Assembly (NCBI RefSeq): GCF_009676955.1
Contig: NZ_CP045696.1
Location: forward strand, 2,308,501 to 2,372,500
Source of the DNA: Sodaliphilus pleomorphus
GTDB taxonomy: Bacteria; Bacteroidota; Bacteroidia; Bacteroidales; Muribaculaceae
Length of the DNA stretch: 64,000 bases
Reading direction: 5' to 3'
How positions within the stretch are numbered: position 1 is the first letter of the stretch; each line of letters starts with the position of its first letter. The position numbers and the translations under genes are program-made. Under the pieces are notes generated by a model. That model was not told the DNA's origin, did no database searches, and saw only the letters and a list, made by a program, of their open reading frames with translations. Of this stretch, positions 60,905 to 64,000 are shown piece after piece.

Positions 60905-60918
60905 GAGATCTTTGACAC
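60905..60918 (+). promoter_or_regulatory. Leader boxA-like antitermination element
   Basis: GAGATCTTTGACAC, resembling boxA (core CTTTGACA). A near copy, GAGATCATTGACAT, occurs at 62869-62882 before 23S. Paired leader and spacer boxA-like elements are expected for antitermination of rRNA transcription. Confidence 0.5.
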
Positions 60919-61121
60919 GTTTGCAGTGACAAGTAGTACAAGAGAACAATAGGGACTGTTTATTAGTCCCGTTGATTCCTAAGCAGGTACAACAGAATAC
61001 TATCAGCTTGACAGCACAATAAGATACAGGACATCCGGAGCGGAGCAGGAAGCAACACTCGTTCGGAGCTGGTTGCCTACAACGATTCTTTTTGAAAGAA
61101 GAGAGACAACAAGATAACAAC

Positions 61122-62652
<1,531 letters not shown>

Positions 62653-62785
62653 CTGGAGCCGGCGCCGAACACAACGGTGTCCCGCATCCGCACCGGGGGC
62701 TGTCCTGAAGCCGTCGAGCGCTGTGTGCCCGCAAGGGATCAAAAAGGAAGTTCTCAAGAGCGCGACTTGAAGCTGCAAACGCACC

Positions 62786-62859
62786 GGGGGATTAGCTCAG
62801 CTGGCTAGAGCACCTGCTTTGCAAGCAGGGGGTCAACGGTTCGAATCCGTTATTCTCCA
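62786..62859 (+). tRNA. tRNA-Ala(TGC)
   Basis: 74 nt cloverleaf in the 16S-23S spacer. Acceptor GGGGGAT pairs with ATTCTCC (G-T wobbles at 3 and 5), D arm GCTCAG, anticodon loop with TGC (CTTTGCAAG), T arm TTCGAAT. The 3' discriminator is A; CCA is not encoded. A tRNA-Ile, common beside it in this phylum, is not present in the spacer. Confidence 0.95.
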
Positions 62860-62868
62860 CGAAAAAAA

Positions 62869-62882
62869 GAGATCATTGACAT
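62869..62882 (+). promoter_or_regulatory. Spacer boxA-like element before 23S
   Basis: GAGATCATTGACAT, near copy of the leader element at 60905-60918, within the spacer between tRNA-Ala and 23S rRNA. Confidence 0.45.
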
Positions 62883-63044
62883 GCTGGAAACGCTAAACTT
62901 GAAGCAAGATCAAGCGATTTCACCGCGGATTTCATAATCCGCGCTGGAAGCAAAGAGCGAGAATCGAGCGACAACTACAGAGGAGGCCCGCAGCGCCCTG
63001 CTGACGCAGGCAAGCGGGTCCCGGTTCTGAAGGCGAAAAGGAAA

Positions 63045-64000
<956 letters not shown>

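Noticed and set aside
62653..62785. Search for a second tRNA (Ile) in the 16S-23S spacer
   Set aside because: No cloverleaf with a GAT anticodon can be drawn; only tRNA-Ala is present.

Overview
The window is a contiguous piece of a G+C-rich Bacteroidota chromosome, most likely Bacteroidales and possibly Muribaculaceae-like (inference; no database was searched). The evidence is promoters of the Bacteroidota form TTTG or TTGG, about 19 bases, then TAnnTTTG; families typical of the phylum (DUF3822 beside rsmD, a DUF6249 protein beside a sigma factor, Cbp1-like coiled-coil lipoproteins, PCMD and calycin-like secreted proteins, DUF5722 glycosidase, type IX-secretion-like C-terminal tails); many SxxC lipoproteins; and the 16S rRNA at the right end.

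Layout. 1-16 kb: a secreted esterase, RNase Z, a tandem-repeat secreted protein, rsmD with DUF3822, an AspT/YidE-type transporter, a glycerate kinase/alpha-N-acetylglucosaminidase pair with a C-terminal protein remnant behind it, rsmI with a coiled-coil lipoprotein, PBP4, an HD protein and a small HExxH membrane protein. 16-18.3 kb: a three-gene ECF sigma operon. 18.5-23.2 kb: two tandem paralogous lipoprotein genes separated by an IS1634-type insertion sequence whose flanking direct repeat is 252 bp, so both neighbours stay intact. 23.3-36 kb: cmk-ispH, a WalJ/YycJ-like metallo-hydrolase with an RsmI paralogue, a beta-propeller protein, a beta-helix lipoprotein, folB, aspA, a DUF3298 protein with an MFS transporter, and an HD hydrolase. 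36.4-41.3 kb: a large secreted protein and a DUF5722 glycoside hydrolase, both with sorting-type tails. 41.4-55.3 kb: housekeeping and envelope genes (rpiB, EamA transporter, lpxB, HD protein, miaA, xpt, AI-2E transporter, SGNH hydrolase, calcium-type P-ATPase, dihydroorotase, dolichol-phosphate-mannose-type glycosyltransferase, CapD/WbpM-type epimerase). 55.7-59.8 kb: a four-gene surface cluster (PCMD lipoprotein, outer-membrane barrel, two calycin-like proteins ending in dockerin-like repeats). 60-64 kb: hsp20 and the start of an rRNA operon (16S, tRNA-Ala(TGC), 5' part of 23S).

Most genes are ordinary core functions. The more unusual material is the very long target duplication of the IS, the calycin/dockerin/PCMD surface cluster, a phased TGTCCAC array ahead of hsp20, two candidate small RNAs on the minus strand, and the repeat-built secreted protein. 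I see no CRISPR array, prophage, or complete defence or secretion system. All identifications come from reading motifs and from memory of the families; no alignment was run.
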